A stretch of DNA of 64,000 bases from Flavobacterium dankookense (GTDB taxonomy: Bacteria; Bacteroidota; Bacteroidia; Flavobacteriales; Flavobacteriaceae): contig NZ_SNXR01000014.1 of the NCBI RefSeq assembly GCF_004362665.1, forward strand, positions 124,001 to 188,000. Reading direction: 5' to 3'. Made by a program: the position numbers and the translations under genes. Below the pieces are notes generated by a model. That model saw only the letters and a program-made list of their open reading frames with translations, made no database searches and was not told where the DNA came from. Positions 18,344 through 28,182 of this stretch are shown piece after piece. Positions within the stretch are counted from its first letter, which is position 1, and every line of letters begins with the position of its first letter.

Positions 18344-18400
18344 TTATCAAGCTTATACTTTACTTCGAAACTAAAAAAGCTTGATAAGCAATAGCTTATC
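18344..18400 (+). promoter_or_regulatory. Leader with two mutually exclusive hairpins before the maltose transporter gene
   Basis: TTATCAAGCTT (18344-18354) pairs perfectly with AAGCTTGATAA (18377-18387). A second perfect hairpin, GATAAGC (18383-18389) and GCTTATC (18394-18400), uses the GATAA of the first stem, so only one can form at a time. Neither is followed by a long T-run. The role is unknown; control of transcription or translation of the transporter gene, 27 bp downstream, is possible. Confidence 0.4.
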
Positions 18401-18426
18401 GTATTATAAATCATTAAATTACGATA

Positions 18427-19779
18427 ATGGAAAAGCGTAAATTAGGTTTCTGGGAAATTTGGAACATGAGTTTCGGTTTCTTAGGAATTCAAATGGGTTT
18501 TGCCCTACAAAATGCTAACGCTAGTAGAATTCTCCAGATTTTTGGTGCCGATGTTCATGAATTATCATGGTTTTGGATAATTGCTCCGCTAATGGGATTA
18601 ATTGTTCAACCCATAATTGGACATTACAGTGACAATACTTGGGGAAGATTTGGCAGAAGAAAACCTTATTTCCTAGCTGGAGCTTTATTAGCTTCTATTG
18701 GATTAATTCTAATGCCTCAAGCCGAAATTTTCATTGCTTTTATGCCTGCCTTATGGGTTGGCGCGGGAATGTTAATGATAATGGACGCATCTTTCAATGT
18801 TGCAATGGAACCATTTAGAGCATTAGTTGGAGATAATCTTCGTGCCGACCAACATACACTTGGTTTTAGCGTTCAAACCGCTTTGATTGGTATTGGTGCT
18901 GTGGTTGGTTCTTGGTTACCTTATGTTTTAAACAAATGGTTCGGAATTAGTAACTTAGCAACTGAAACTTCAGCAATTCCACAAAATCTAATTTATTCCT
19001 TTATAATTGGTGCATTGATTCTTGTTGGTTCGATATTGATTACCATTTTCACAACAAAAGAATATTCGCCAGAAGAACTTTCAAAATTCAATGATGAAAA
19101 ACAACACAAAGAAGCTGTAGGCGAAAAGGAAAAAGAAGCAAAATTATCCGATATTTTTACGGATTTTGCCAAAATGCCGGAAACCATGCGCCAACTTAGT
19201 TGGGTGCAATTCTTTTCTTGGTTTGGACTTTTTGGAATGTGGGTTTTTTCAACTCCAGCAATTGCACAACACATTTACGGCCTAAGTATTAACGATACTA
19301 AAAGTGCCGAATTTCAATCAGCTGGAGATTGGGTTGGAATTATCTTTGGAGTTTACAATCTTGTTTCAGCTATCGTCGCTTTTGCATTGCCATACATCGC
19401 AAAACAAATTGGGCGACGAAAAACACATGCTCTTTCTTTAGTTTTAGGTGGAATTGGTTTAATTTCTATGTATTTCATGCCAAACAAAGAAGCATTAATT
19501 TTCTCCATGATTTTAGTAGGATTTGCTTGGGCGAGTATTTTAGCAATGCCTTATGCCATTTTAGCTGGTTCAATCCATCCAAAGAAAATGGGAGTTTACA
19601 TGGGAATTTTTAATTTCTTCATCGTAATTCCACAAATAGTAAATGCCTTAATTGGTGGACCGCTTGTAAAATATGTTTATGGCGACCATGCCATTTATGC
19701 TATAGTGATGAGTGGAATTAGTTTCCTTATCGCAGCATTTTTAGTAATTAAAGTTAAAGATAACGTAGACACAAAATAA
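18427..19779 (+). CDS. MFS sugar transporter (maltose/sucrose-type, inner membrane)
   Basis: This 450-residue protein has twelve hydrophobic segments and the loop 2-3 signature GHYSDNTWGRFGRRKPY (about residues 73-89), as in the SUC/GPH-like group of major facilitator sugar carriers. It would move maltose or short maltodextrins from periplasm to cytoplasm. A long charged cytoplasmic loop rich in Glu and Lys lies near the middle (about residues 212-240). The next gene, a beta-phosphoglucomutase, starts inside its stop codon (TAATG), and the GH65 phosphorylase follows, so import and phosphorolysis are coupled in one operon. Substrate is inferred from context. Confidence 0.9.
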   Translation: MEKRKLGFWEIWNMSFGFLGIQMGFALQNANASRILQIFGADVHELSWFWIIAPLMGLIVQPIIGHYSDNTWGRFGRRKPYFLAGALLASIGLILMPQAEIFIAFMPALWVGAGMLMIMDASFNVAMEPFRALVGDNLRADQHTLGFSVQTALIGIGAVVGSWLPYVLNKWFGISNLATETSAIPQNLIYSFIIGALILVGSILITIFTTKEYSPEELSKFNDEKQHKEAVGEKEKEAKLSDIFTDFAKMPETMRQLSWVQFFSWFGLFGMWVFSTPAIAQHIYGLSINDTKSAEFQSAGDWVGIIFGVYNLVSAIVAFALPYIAKQIGRRKTHALSLVLGGIGLISMYFMPNKEALIFSMILVGFAWASILAMPYAILAGSIHPKKMGVYMGIFNFFIVIPQIVNALIGGPLVKYVYGDHAIYAIVMSGISFLIAAFLVIKVKDNVDTK

Positions 19780-20432
19780 TGTCAAAAAAAGCATTCATAT
19801 TCGACCTCGACGGCGTAATTGTTGACACCGCTAAATATCATTTTTTAGCATGGCAAAAATTAGCACAGGAACTTGGTATCGAATTTACCCCAGAACACAA
19901 CGAAGAATTAAAAGGAGTTAGCCGCGTTCGATCGCTTGATATCATCCTAGAACTTGGAGGAATTCAAGCTTCTCAAGAAGATAAAAACAAATGGCTTATC
20001 CAAAAAAATGAAGATTATCTATCCTATTTGGTAGATATTGATGAAAGTGAAATTTTACCAGGAGTTTTACCTGTTTTACACTATTTAAAAGACAAAAATC
20101 AATTAATTGCTTTAGGTTCAGCTAGCAAAAATGCGAGACCAATTCTCGAAAAAACAGGAATTATCAACCTTTTTGACGCCATAGTTGACGGAAACGATGT
20201 TACTAATGCAAAACCCGATCCAGAAGTTTTCTTGCAAGCCGCAAAAAAACTTAATGTTACCAACGAAAATTCAATCGTTTTTGAAGATTCAGTAGCAGGA
20301 ATCCAAGCCGCAAATATTGCCAACATGACAAGTATCGGAATTGGTGAAGCAACAACATTACACGAAGCAAAATACATATTTGAAGATTTCACGTTTATTG
20401 ATGTATCATTTATAGAGTCTTTAATAAATTAA
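19779..20432 (+). CDS. pgmB: Beta-phosphoglucomutase
   Basis: This 217-residue HAD-superfamily enzyme converts beta-glucose-1-phosphate to glucose-6-phosphate. The motif FDLDGVIVD supplies the nucleophile Asp9 and general acid/base Asp11. GVSRVRSLDIIL in the cap, SASKN after the cap, and KPDPEVFLQA and FEDSVAGIQAA complete the pattern. Its ATG overlaps the transporter stop by one base, and a GH65 phosphorylase, which would release its substrate, is 98 bp downstream. The neighbourhood makes this assignment firm compared with other small HAD phosphatases. Confidence 0.94.
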   Translation: MSKKAFIFDLDGVIVDTAKYHFLAWQKLAQELGIEFTPEHNEELKGVSRVRSLDIILELGGIQASQEDKNKWLIQKNEDYLSYLVDIDESEILPGVLPVLHYLKDKNQLIALGSASKNARPILEKTGIINLFDAIVDGNDVTNAKPDPEVFLQAAKKLNVTNENSIVFEDSVAGIQAANIANMTSIGIGEATTLHEAKYIFEDFTFIDVSFIESLIN

Positions 20433-20530
20433 AACAACAGAAAAATAAAAATTAGTGATTTAGGAAAACAATTATTTGAAGCAAAAGTCTTTAAATCTTT
20501 ACATCCAAAAATCTTTAAATCAAAATAAAA

Positions 20531-22834
20531 ATGAACCAAGATTATATCAAACCAGATAACTGGTCGATTATTGAAGAAGGATTTGATGCCGAAAGAGTAA
20601 AATCATCAGAAAGTCTATTCAGTATCGGAAACGGTGCAATGGGACAACGAGCCAATTTTGAAGAATATTATTCTGGAAAAACATTTCAAGGAAGTTATAT
20701 TGCCGGAATTTATTATCCTGATAAAACTAAAGTAGGTTGGTGGAAAAACGGTTATCCCGAATATTTTGCCAAAGTTTTGAACGCTCCAAACTGGATTGGC
20801 ATTAATATCGAAATCAATGGCGAAAATTTGGATTTAGCCAAATGTGTTTCGGTTTCAAATTTTAAAAGAGAATTGAACATGAAAGAAGGTATTTACTATC
20901 GTTCTTTCAATGCCAAAATGCAAAACGGATTGGAAATTGCAGTTAAAGTAACTCGTTTTCTATCATTAGATTTAGATGAAGTTGGTGTCATCAATTATGA
21001 AATAACTATTTTAAATTCTGATGCTAAAATTGTTTTTAAACCTTATGTTGATGCAGGCGTTCACAACGAAGATGCCAACTGGGAGGAAAAATTTTGGGAA
21101 CCAATAAGTGTAGAAAACTTATCACATGAAGCTTTTGTTACGGCAAGAACGTTCAAAACTCATTTTACCGCTACAACTTTTATGCAAAATACCATTTTAG
21201 TAAATGGTTCTGCTCAAAATATAAATCCTGTTATTTCTGAAAAAACAGCCGACAAAATTGCTTTCAGCTATGAAGTTTCAGTAGGCAAAGGACAAACTGC
21301 TTCGATACAAAAACTTGGCGGATATACTATATCCATGAATCATGAAAATACTGTAGAAGCAGCCAAAAAAGCTATTGAAAAAGCAAAACATATTGGTTAC
21401 AATCAATTGCTTGAAGACCAAAAAACAGCTTGGGCAAAAATTTGGGAAATGAGCGATATTACTATTGATGGCGATGTAAAAGCACAACAAGGAATTCGTT
21501 TCAATATTTTCCAATTAAATCAAACTTATCTTGGAAAAGACAGCCGATTAAACATTGGTCCAAAAGGTTTTACCGGCGAAAAATATGGAGGTTCAACTTA
21601 TTGGGATACTGAAGCCTATTGTATTCCGTTTTACATGGCTACAAAAGACCAACAAGTTGCTAGAAATCTTTTAGCGTATCGCTACAATCAATTGGATAAA
21701 GCCATCGAAAACGCCGGAAAATTAGGCTTTACAAATGGTGCCGCTTTATATCCAATGGTAACCATGAATGGAGAAGAATGTCACAACGAATGGGAAATCA
21801 CTTTTGAAGAAATTCATAGAAATGGCGCCATCGCTTTTGCTATTTTCAATTATCATCGATTTACTGGCGATTACAGTTATATTCCAGAAAAAGGGTTGGA
21901 AGTTCTAATTGGAATTGCCCGTTTTTGGCACCAACGAGCAACGTATTCAACTTATAGAAACCAATATGTAATTCTTGGCGTAACCGGTCCAAATGAATAC
22001 GAAAACAACGTTAACAATAATTTCTACACTAATTATTTAGCGAAATGGTGTATCGATTATACAATTGAACAAATCAATAAAGTTCAAAACGAATACTCAG
22101 GCGATTATTCTCGAATAATGAGTAAAGTCAATTTAGATGATGTCGAAATTTCTCACTGGAAAGCAGTTGCAGATAATATGTATTTCCCTTATTCGGAAGA
22201 ACATGATGTTTACCTTCAACAAGATGGGTTTTTAGATAAAGAACTAGTAAAAGTTCATGATTTAGATAAAAGTCAACGACCAATAAACCAAAAATGGTCT
22301 TGGGACAGAATATTACGTTCGCCATATATTAAACAAGCCGATACGTTGCAAGGTTTCTATTTCTTTGAAGATCATTTCAGTAAAGAACAATTAGAAAAAC
22401 ATTTTGATTTCTACGAACCATTTACGGTTCACGAAAGTTCGCTTTCGCCATGTGTTCACTCTATTCAAGCAGCAACATTAGGAAGAATGGAACAAGCATA
22501 TACATTCTATTTACGAACTTCTCGTTTGGATTTAGATGATTATAACAAAGAAGTAGAAGAAGGATTGCATATCACTTCTATGGCTGGAACTTGGATGAGT
22601 ATTGTAGAAGGTTTTGGTGGAATGCGTGTAAAAAATAACGCATTACATTTTGAACCAAGAATTCCAAAAGAATGGGATGGTTATTCATTTAAAATCAATT
22701 TCAGAAACCAAATTTTAAAAGTGGCTGTTCAACAAAATGAAACCAATTTTTCTTTAGAAGGTGAAACTGCAATTCCAGTTTTTGTCAACGGAAAAGAAGT
22801 TTTAGTTGAACCGAATAGTTTGGTAACGGTTTAA
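20531..22834 (+). CDS. GH65 maltose phosphorylase
   Basis: This 767-residue cytoplasmic enzyme belongs to glycoside hydrolase family 65. It would split maltose with phosphate to glucose and beta-glucose-1-phosphate. The layout is the usual N-terminal beta-sandwich (1-270), helical linker, (alpha/alpha)6 barrel and short C-terminal beta region. Key landmarks are STYWDTEAY (about 355-363), NGEECHNEWEITFEEIHRN, and TGPNEYENNVNNN, with Glu489 aligning with the catalytic acid. There is no signal peptide. Trehalose or kojibiose phosphorylases share this fold, so specificity for maltose is inferred from the operon. Confidence 0.92.
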   Translation: MNQDYIKPDNWSIIEEGFDAERVKSSESLFSIGNGAMGQRANFEEYYSGKTFQGSYIAGIYYPDKTKVGWWKNGYPEYFAKVLNAPNWIGINIEINGENLDLAKCVSVSNFKRELNMKEGIYYRSFNAKMQNGLEIAVKVTRFLSLDLDEVGVINYEITILNSDAKIVFKPYVDAGVHNEDANWEEKFWEPISVENLSHEAFVTARTFKTHFTATTFMQNTILVNGSAQNINPVISEKTADKIAFSYEVSVGKGQTASIQKLGGYTISMNHENTVEAAKKAIEKAKHIGYNQLLEDQKTAWAKIWEMSDITIDGDVKAQQGIRFNIFQLNQTYLGKDSRLNIGPKGFTGEKYGGSTYWDTEAYCIPFYMATKDQQVARNLLAYRYNQLDKAIENAGKLGFTNGAALYPMVTMNGEECHNEWEITFEEIHRNGAIAFAIFNYHRFTGDYSYIPEKGLEVLIGIARFWHQRATYSTYRNQYVILGVTGPNEYENNVNNNFYTNYLAKWCIDYTIEQINKVQNEYSGDYSRIMSKVNLDDVEISHWKAVADNMYFPYSEEHDVYLQQDGFLDKELVKVHDLDKSQRPINQKWSWDRILRSPYIKQADTLQGFYFFEDHFSKEQLEKHFDFYEPFTVHESSLSPCVHSIQAATLGRMEQAYTFYLRTSRLDLDDYNKEVEEGLHITSMAGTWMSIVEGFGGMRVKNNALHFEPRIPKEWDGYSFKINFRNQILKVAVQQNETNFSLEGETAIPVFVNGKEVLVEPNSLVTV

Positions 22835-22848
22835 ATTAACCTAACAAT

Positions 22849-22887
22849 AACCCTGTCAGCGTTTAAAACTCTGACAGGGTTTTTTAA
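22849..22887 (+). terminator. Terminator after the GH65 gene
   Basis: The stem AACCCTGTCAG / CTGACAGGGTT is followed by TTTTT. The same stem sequence, extended to 15 bp, recurs at 57323-57355. Confidence 0.85.
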
Positions 22888-22898
22888 TTATTTATAAA

Positions 22899-24725
22899 AT
22901 GAAAAAAGCACTTCTATTACTTCTGTTTTCAATAGCAACTTACGCACAAATTGATAAAGTTGAACCTCCATTTTGGTGGAGCGATATGAATCTTTCCGAT
23001 GTTCAAATTATGTTCTACGGAAATAATATCGCTCAAAATGAAGTTACTGTTTCTAATGGCATCATCATCAAAGGAATTCAAAAAACCGAAAACCCAAACT
23101 ACGTTTTTGTTACTATTGATACTAAAAATGTAAGTCCTCAAAACATCGTTTTCACTTTCAAAAACGGCAAAAAATCATTTACCAAAAACTACGAACTCAA
23201 ACAACGCAAAGAAAACTCACGCTTCCGCGAAAGTTACAACAGCTCTGACGTAATGTATCTTTTAATGCCAGACAGATTTGCTAATGGAAACCCAAACAAC
23301 GACAGTCATCCATCAGTAACCGAAAAAAACAATCGCGATTTGCCTGGCGGAAGACATGGCGGCGATATTGAAGGAATAATCAAAAACATCAATTATATTC
23401 ATGAACTTGGCGCAACAGCCATTTGGTCAACACCACTTTGCGAAGACAATGACGAACGATATTCCTATCACACCTATGGACAATCTGATGTGTATAAAAT
23501 CGATCCAAGATATGGAACTAACGAAGATTATCTTCGAATGAGCCAAGAATTACACAAAAAAGGCATGAAAAACATTATGGATTATGTGACCAATCATTGG
23601 GGTTGGAAACATTGGATGATAAACGATTTGCCAACACGCGATTGGATTCACCAATTTCCAGAATTTACCAATTCCAACTACAGAATGACAACCCAATTTG
23701 ATATAAATGCTTCAAAACGCGATGCAGAACATTGTATGGATGGTTGGTTTGTAAAATCAATGCCCGATTTAAATCAATCCAATCCATTGGTTTTAAATTA
23801 TCTTACTCAAAACGCCATTTGGTGGATTGAATATGCCGATTTAGATGGTTTCCGAGTAGATACTTATTCGTATAATGACAAAGAAGGAATTTCCAATTGG
23901 ACAAAAGCAATCACTGACGAATATCCGCATTTTAACATTGTTGGCGAAGTTTGGATGAACGACCAAGCGCAAATGGCTTATTGGCAAAAAGACAGTAAAA
24001 TTGGCGCCATTCAAAACTTTAATTCCTATTTGCCTTCGGTAATGGATTTCACGTTGCACGAAGCGATTAGTTCCACTTTCAATGAAGACCAAGCTACTTG
24101 GGACAAAGGAATTATCAAAGTATATCAAAATTTCACTAACGATTTCTTGTATCCAAACATTGACAATATTTTGACTTTTATTGAAAATCACGATACACAA
24201 CGTTTCAACCATTTGTATCCCGATTTCAAAAAATACCAATTGGCTATGACTTTGTTAGCAACGGTTCGTGGAATTCCTCAGATTTATTATGGTTCCGAAA
24301 TTGGTATGGCAGGAAACAAAGACAAAGGCGATGCTGATATTCGACAAGATTTTCCTGGCGGATGGAATGGTGATAAAAACAACGCTTTCACAGCTTCAGG
24401 AAGAACCGATTTTCAGAAAAAATACTTCGATTTTACCGCTAAATTATTAAATTGGAGAAAAAATAAATCGGTTATTCATTCTGGAAAAACAACTCATTAT
24501 ATTCCAGAAAATAACGTTTATATTTATTTCCGTTATGATGAGAAGGAAACTGTAATGGTTATCATCAACAACAATCCCGAAAAACAAACAATCAAAACCA
24601 ATCGTTTCCTAGAAAATATCAAAAACTATACATCAGGAAAAGACATTCTAGGAAATGCTTCTTTTGATTTAAAGAATGACATTTCTATTGAAGGAAAATC
24701 AGCATTGGTTTTAGAATTAAAATAA
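22899..24725 (+). CDS. Periplasmic GH13 cyclomaltodextrinase/neopullulanase (SusA-like)
   Basis: This 608-residue enzyme has a signal peptide (1-16). An N-terminal immunoglobulin-like domain follows (17-100, opening VEPPFWWSDMNLSDVQIMFY, as in cyclomaltodextrinase_N), then a GH13 barrel, then a small C-terminal beta domain. Active-site regions are MDYVTNH (227-233), LDGFRVD with nucleophile Asp321, VGEVW with acid/base Glu350, and ENHD with Asp432. It would cut maltodextrins that have entered the periplasm, like SusA of Bacteroides. Cys281-free surroundings and no lipobox argue for a soluble protein. It lies 64 bp behind the GH65 gene, beyond a hairpin terminator, so it may be a separate transcript. 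Confidence 0.92.
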   Translation: MKKALLLLLFSIATYAQIDKVEPPFWWSDMNLSDVQIMFYGNNIAQNEVTVSNGIIIKGIQKTENPNYVFVTIDTKNVSPQNIVFTFKNGKKSFTKNYELKQRKENSRFRESYNSSDVMYLLMPDRFANGNPNNDSHPSVTEKNNRDLPGGRHGGDIEGIIKNINYIHELGATAIWSTPLCEDNDERYSYHTYGQSDVYKIDPRYGTNEDYLRMSQELHKKGMKNIMDYVTNHWGWKHWMINDLPTRDWIHQFPEFTNSNYRMTTQFDINASKRDAEHCMDGWFVKSMPDLNQSNPLVLNYLTQNAIWWIEYADLDGFRVDTYSYNDKEGISNWTKAITDEYPHFNIVGEVWMNDQAQMAYWQKDSKIGAIQNFNSYLPSVMDFTLHEAISSTFNEDQATWDKGIIKVYQNFTNDFLYPNIDNILTFIENHDTQRFNHLYPDFKKYQLAMTLLATVRGIPQIYYGSEIGMAGNKDKGDADIRQDFPGGWNGDKNNAFTASGRTDFQKKYFDFTAKLLNWRKNKSVIHSGKTTHYIPENNVYIYFRYDEKETVMVIINNNPEKQTIKTNRFLENIKNYTSGKDILGNASFDLKNDISIEGKSALVLELK

Positions 24726-24733
24726 ATCCAAAC

Positions 24734-24806
24734 TTGTCATTTCGACGAAGGAGAAATCACATCAACATTTTCAAGTTGTGCAATTTCTGTTTCGTTGAAA
24801 TGAAAA
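24734..24806. repeat. Dispersed imperfect palindrome (TTGTCATTTCGA family), diverged copy
   Basis: TTGTCATTTCGACGAAGGAG opens this copy, and TTTCGTTGAAATGA closes it. Relative to the copies at 31660-31983 and 53219-53293 it is in the opposite orientation, and its second arm is degenerate. It fills the gap between the GH13 and esterase genes. Confidence 0.75.
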
Positions 24807-24816
24807 ATGAGTTCAT

Positions 24817-25755
24817 ATGAAAAAACTACTTTTTACATTATTAATTTCATCAATTGCTATAGCTCAAAGCAAAATAGAAAGCCATCAAATAGTTGACAAA
24901 GAAAAATTTGCTGGAATTATCCATCGAATAGATAGCTTTCCCACAAAATTTATTGCGTCAAGAACAGTCGATGTTTGGTTACCATCTAATTATTCAAAGG
25001 ATAAAAAATACAGCGTTTTGTATATGCATGATGGACAAATGCTTTTCGACGCATCGTCAACATGGAACAAGCAAGAATGGATGGTTGATGAAGTAGTTTC
25101 CAAATTAAATGCTGAAAATAAAATTGAAGATATTATTGTGGTTGCCATTTGGAATATTCCAAACATTCGTCATGCCGATTTATTCCCAAAAAAACCGTTG
25201 CTACAACTTTCAAAAGATAAAATAGAATATATTTATGTTGAAGCTCAAAAATTAAATTATAATTTAAAAATTGAAGATATTAATTCAGACAATTATCTAA
25301 AGTTTATCGTCAAAGAATTAAAACCATACATTGACAAAAAGTATTCGGTTTATACCGATGCAAAACATACCGCAATAATGGGTTCAAGTATGGGCGGATT
25401 GATTTCGATGTATGCCATTTGCGAATACCCAAAGGTTTTTGGAAAAGCCGCATGTTTATCAACCCATTGGGTAGGATTTCGTGATTTTGAAAACAACACA
25501 ATTCCCGAAAGTTTTTTTGCTTATATGGAGAAAAATTTGCCCAATCCAAAAGACCACAAAATCTATTTTGATTATGGAACAGAAACACTTGACGCAAGTT
25601 ATTTGAAATACGAATATCGTGTGGATGAAGTGCTACAATCCAAAGGATACACAACAGAAAATTATAAAAATCTTAAATTTGAAGGAGAAAACCATTCGGA
25701 AGCTTCTTGGCAAAAACGAATTAACATTCCTATCGAATTTATGTTTGGAAAATAA
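24817..25755 (+). CDS. Exported alpha/beta-hydrolase, esterase-D-like
   Basis: This 312-residue protein has a signal peptide (MKKLLFTLLISSIAIAQ) and the fold of the putative-esterase family (Fes/EstD/feruloyl-esterase-like). The landmarks are the early strand RTVDVWLPSNYSKDKKYSVLY (quoted in part: VDVWLPSNYSKDKKYS), YMHDGQMLFD, and the nucleophile elbow IMGSSMGGLISMY with a catalytic Ser near residue 192. A C-terminal His in FEGENHSEASW is the probable triad member. It lies between the GH13 and GH31 genes, 6 bp ahead of the latter, so it is part of the alpha-glucan operon. Its substrate is not evident; de-esterification of acylated glucans is one idea. Confidence 0.82.
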   Translation: MKKLLFTLLISSIAIAQSKIESHQIVDKEKFAGIIHRIDSFPTKFIASRTVDVWLPSNYSKDKKYSVLYMHDGQMLFDASSTWNKQEWMVDEVVSKLNAENKIEDIIVVAIWNIPNIRHADLFPKKPLLQLSKDKIEYIYVEAQKLNYNLKIEDINSDNYLKFIVKELKPYIDKKYSVYTDAKHTAIMGSSMGGLISMYAICEYPKVFGKAACLSTHWVGFRDFENNTIPESFFAYMEKNLPNPKDHKIYFDYGTETLDASYLKYEYRVDEVLQSKGYTTENYKNLKFEGENHSEASWQKRINIPIEFMFGK

Positions 25756-25760
25756 CCCTT

Positions 25761-28181
25761 ATGAAGAAACTACTTTTTATCTTTTTAATTACATCAACTG
25801 CTTTTGCCCAAAACGCAAATAGAAAATTTATTTCCATCACTACTGACAAAAACTTTTGTAAAATAAAAGTAAGCGACGGTTCGTATCAAATTCGTTTTCT
25901 TTCGGATAAAATCATTGAAACAACTTTTATTCCCAATGGCGAAAAGTACAACCCAACATCAGACCTTGTCGTATTGAACGAAAATAAAAGTCCAAATTGG
26001 AAAATTTCGAAAGATGCCAATAGCAACTCTTTCGCTTTTAACGACTTGGCTGTAGAAGTGATTAAAAATCCGTTTCAAATTATATACAAACACAAAGGTG
26101 CAACAATCCTCTCGGAAAAATCAGGATATACAAAACGTAAACACATTCCATTGGAAAACGTAAAAGGAAACATTGTTTACGACTCTACCGAAGTGTTACA
26201 GTTTAATATTGCTCCTGATGAAGTACTTTATGGTGGCGGTTCGCGTGCTTTGGGCATGAATAGACGCGGCAACCGTTTAGCACTTTATAACCGAGCACAA
26301 TATGGTTATGAAACCCGTGCCGAACTCATGAATTTCTGTATTCCTGTAGTGTTATCTTCAAAATTATATGCCGTTCATTTTGATAATGCTGCTATTGGTT
26401 ATCTCGATTTGGATAGTAAAAAGAACAACACTTTAGAGTATGAAACTATCTCTGGTAGAAAGACTTATCAAGTAGTAGTAGGCAATTCTTGGGAAAATTT
26501 AGTCCAAAACTACACTAACTTAACCGGAAAACAACCGCTTCCACCACGTTGGGCTTTTGGTAATTTCTCTTCTCGATTTGGATATCATACGCAGGAAGAA
26601 GTAAAGAAAACCATTAAAAAATTTCAAGACAGTAACATTCCAGTCGATGCTATAATTCTCGATTTATATTGGTTTGGGAAAACTGTTCAAGGCACAATGG
26701 GAAATCTCGATTGGGACAAAGATAATTTCCCTAATCCTGAAAAAATGATTGCTGATTTGAATGCCAAAGGTGTCAAAACCGTTTTAATTACAGAACCATT
26801 CATTCTTACTACATCGTCTAAATGGCAGGAAACGGTAGACAAAAAGGTACTTGCAACGCTCAAAAACGGAAAGCCCGCAACATGGGATTTCTATTTTGGG
26901 AATACTGGAATTGTTGATGTATTCAAGCCGGAAGGTTCAGCATGGTTTTGGAATGTTTATAAACGACTAATTAATCAAGGTGTTGCCGGTGTTTGGGGCG
27001 ATTTAGGCGAACCTGAAGTGTTTCCTAGCTTTGCAAATACCGCAAAAGGAACCGCAGATGAAGTACACAATATCTATGGACACAATTGGGCAAAACTCAT
27101 TGCCGATGGTTATAAAAAAGAATTCGCAACCCAACGTCCATTCATCTTAATGCGTTCTGGATATTCGGGTTCACAACGTTTTGGAATGATACCTTGGTCT
27201 GGAGATGTTTCAAGAAGTTGGGGTGGTTTACAATCCCAAATGGAAATTGCCCTTCAAATGGGTATGCAAGGTTTAGCCTATATGCATTCAGATTTGGGAG
27301 GATTTGCTGGCGATTACTTTGATAATGAATTGTATCTAAGATGGTTGCAGTATGGTGTTTTCAACCCAGTTTTCCGTCCACATGCGCAGGAAGACGTCGC
27401 TTCTGAAGTTGCTTACAAAGATGTTGACACCAAGGAAGTAGCCAAGAAAGCTGTCGAACTTCGTTATCAATTGCTGCCTTATAACTACAATTTGGCTTTC
27501 GAAAATACTACAAAAGGAACACCATTAATGCGTCCATTATTTTTTGAAGAACCACAGAATACTGCTTTATTAGGCAAATCGGATGGCTATTTTTGGGGTA
27601 ATGACTTCTTGATTTACCCAATAACGCAACGTGGTCAAACCCAAAAAGAAGTCTATTTCCCTAAATCGAGTAATTGGTATGACTTTTACTCTGGTAAAAA
27701 ACACGAAGCGGGAACAACGCAAACCGTAGTAACCAACAAAGAGAATATTCCAACTTTTGTTCGTGGTGGAAGCTTCATCCCGATGAGCAAAATTGTGCAA
27801 AACACTACCCAATACAACCTCAACAGCTTTGATGTACATTATTTCTTTGATGAGAAAGCTACAACATCGAAGTTAAATCTATACAACGATGATGGTCTCA
27901 CTGCGAACAGCTTTGAAAATCAAAAATTCGAGAAATTCGACTTTAGAAGTAAGTTCAAAAACAACACGCTAAACATCAAAGTCGAATATGACCAAGCCTA
28001 TGCTAATGCTACCAGCAAAAAAGTAACCTTGATTGTGCATGGTTTTACTCAAAAACCCACCAACATCAACCTGAATGATAAAAAATTAAATCCATCGGAA
28101 TATACCTTCGATAGCAACTTGTTGAAAATTACTTTGGATTGTCCACTTGACATTATGAATGACCTTGAAATCAAATTATAA
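25761..28181 (+). CDS. GH31 alpha-glucosidase
   Basis: This 806-residue exported enzyme (signal peptide 1-16) releases glucose from non-reducing ends of maltooligosaccharides. It has an N-terminal beta-sandwich (about 20-240), a (beta/alpha)8 barrel with the GH31 insertions, and C-terminal beta domains. The nucleophile is Asp414 in VWGDLGEPE (family form W-x-D-x-N-E, with Gly instead of Asn here). The acid/base is Asp482 in MIPWSGDVSRSWGG; DLYWFG and RSGYSGSQRFG are also typical. In Bacteroides the matching step is done by the GH97 enzyme SusB. The operon position makes an alpha-1,4 substrate likely, although other GH31 specificities exist. Confidence 0.92.
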   Translation: MKKLLFIFLITSTAFAQNANRKFISITTDKNFCKIKVSDGSYQIRFLSDKIIETTFIPNGEKYNPTSDLVVLNENKSPNWKISKDANSNSFAFNDLAVEVIKNPFQIIYKHKGATILSEKSGYTKRKHIPLENVKGNIVYDSTEVLQFNIAPDEVLYGGGSRALGMNRRGNRLALYNRAQYGYETRAELMNFCIPVVLSSKLYAVHFDNAAIGYLDLDSKKNNTLEYETISGRKTYQVVVGNSWENLVQNYTNLTGKQPLPPRWAFGNFSSRFGYHTQEEVKKTIKKFQDSNIPVDAIILDLYWFGKTVQGTMGNLDWDKDNFPNPEKMIADLNAKGVKTVLITEPFILTTSSKWQETVDKKVLATLKNGKPATWDFYFGNTGIVDVFKPEGSAWFWNVYKRLINQGVAGVWGDLGEPEVFPSFANTAKGTADEVHNIYGHNWAKLIADGYKKEFATQRPFILMRSGYSGSQRFGMIPWSGDVSRSWGGLQSQMEIALQMGMQGLAYMHSDLGGFAGDYFDNELYLRWLQYGVFNPVFRPHAQEDVASEVAYKDVDTKEVAKKAVELRYQLLPYNYNLAFENTTKGTPLMRPLFFEEPQNTALLGKSDGYFWGNDFLIYPITQRGQTQKEVYFPKSSNWYDFYSGKKHEAGTTQTVVTNKENIPTFVRGGSFIPMSKIVQNTTQYNLNSFDVHYFFDEKATTSKLNLYNDDGLTANSFENQKFEKFDFRSKFKNNTLNIKVEYDQAYANATSKKVTLIVHGFTQKPTNINLNDKKLNPSEYTFDSNLLKITLDCPLDIMNDLEIKL

Positions 28182-28182
28182 T

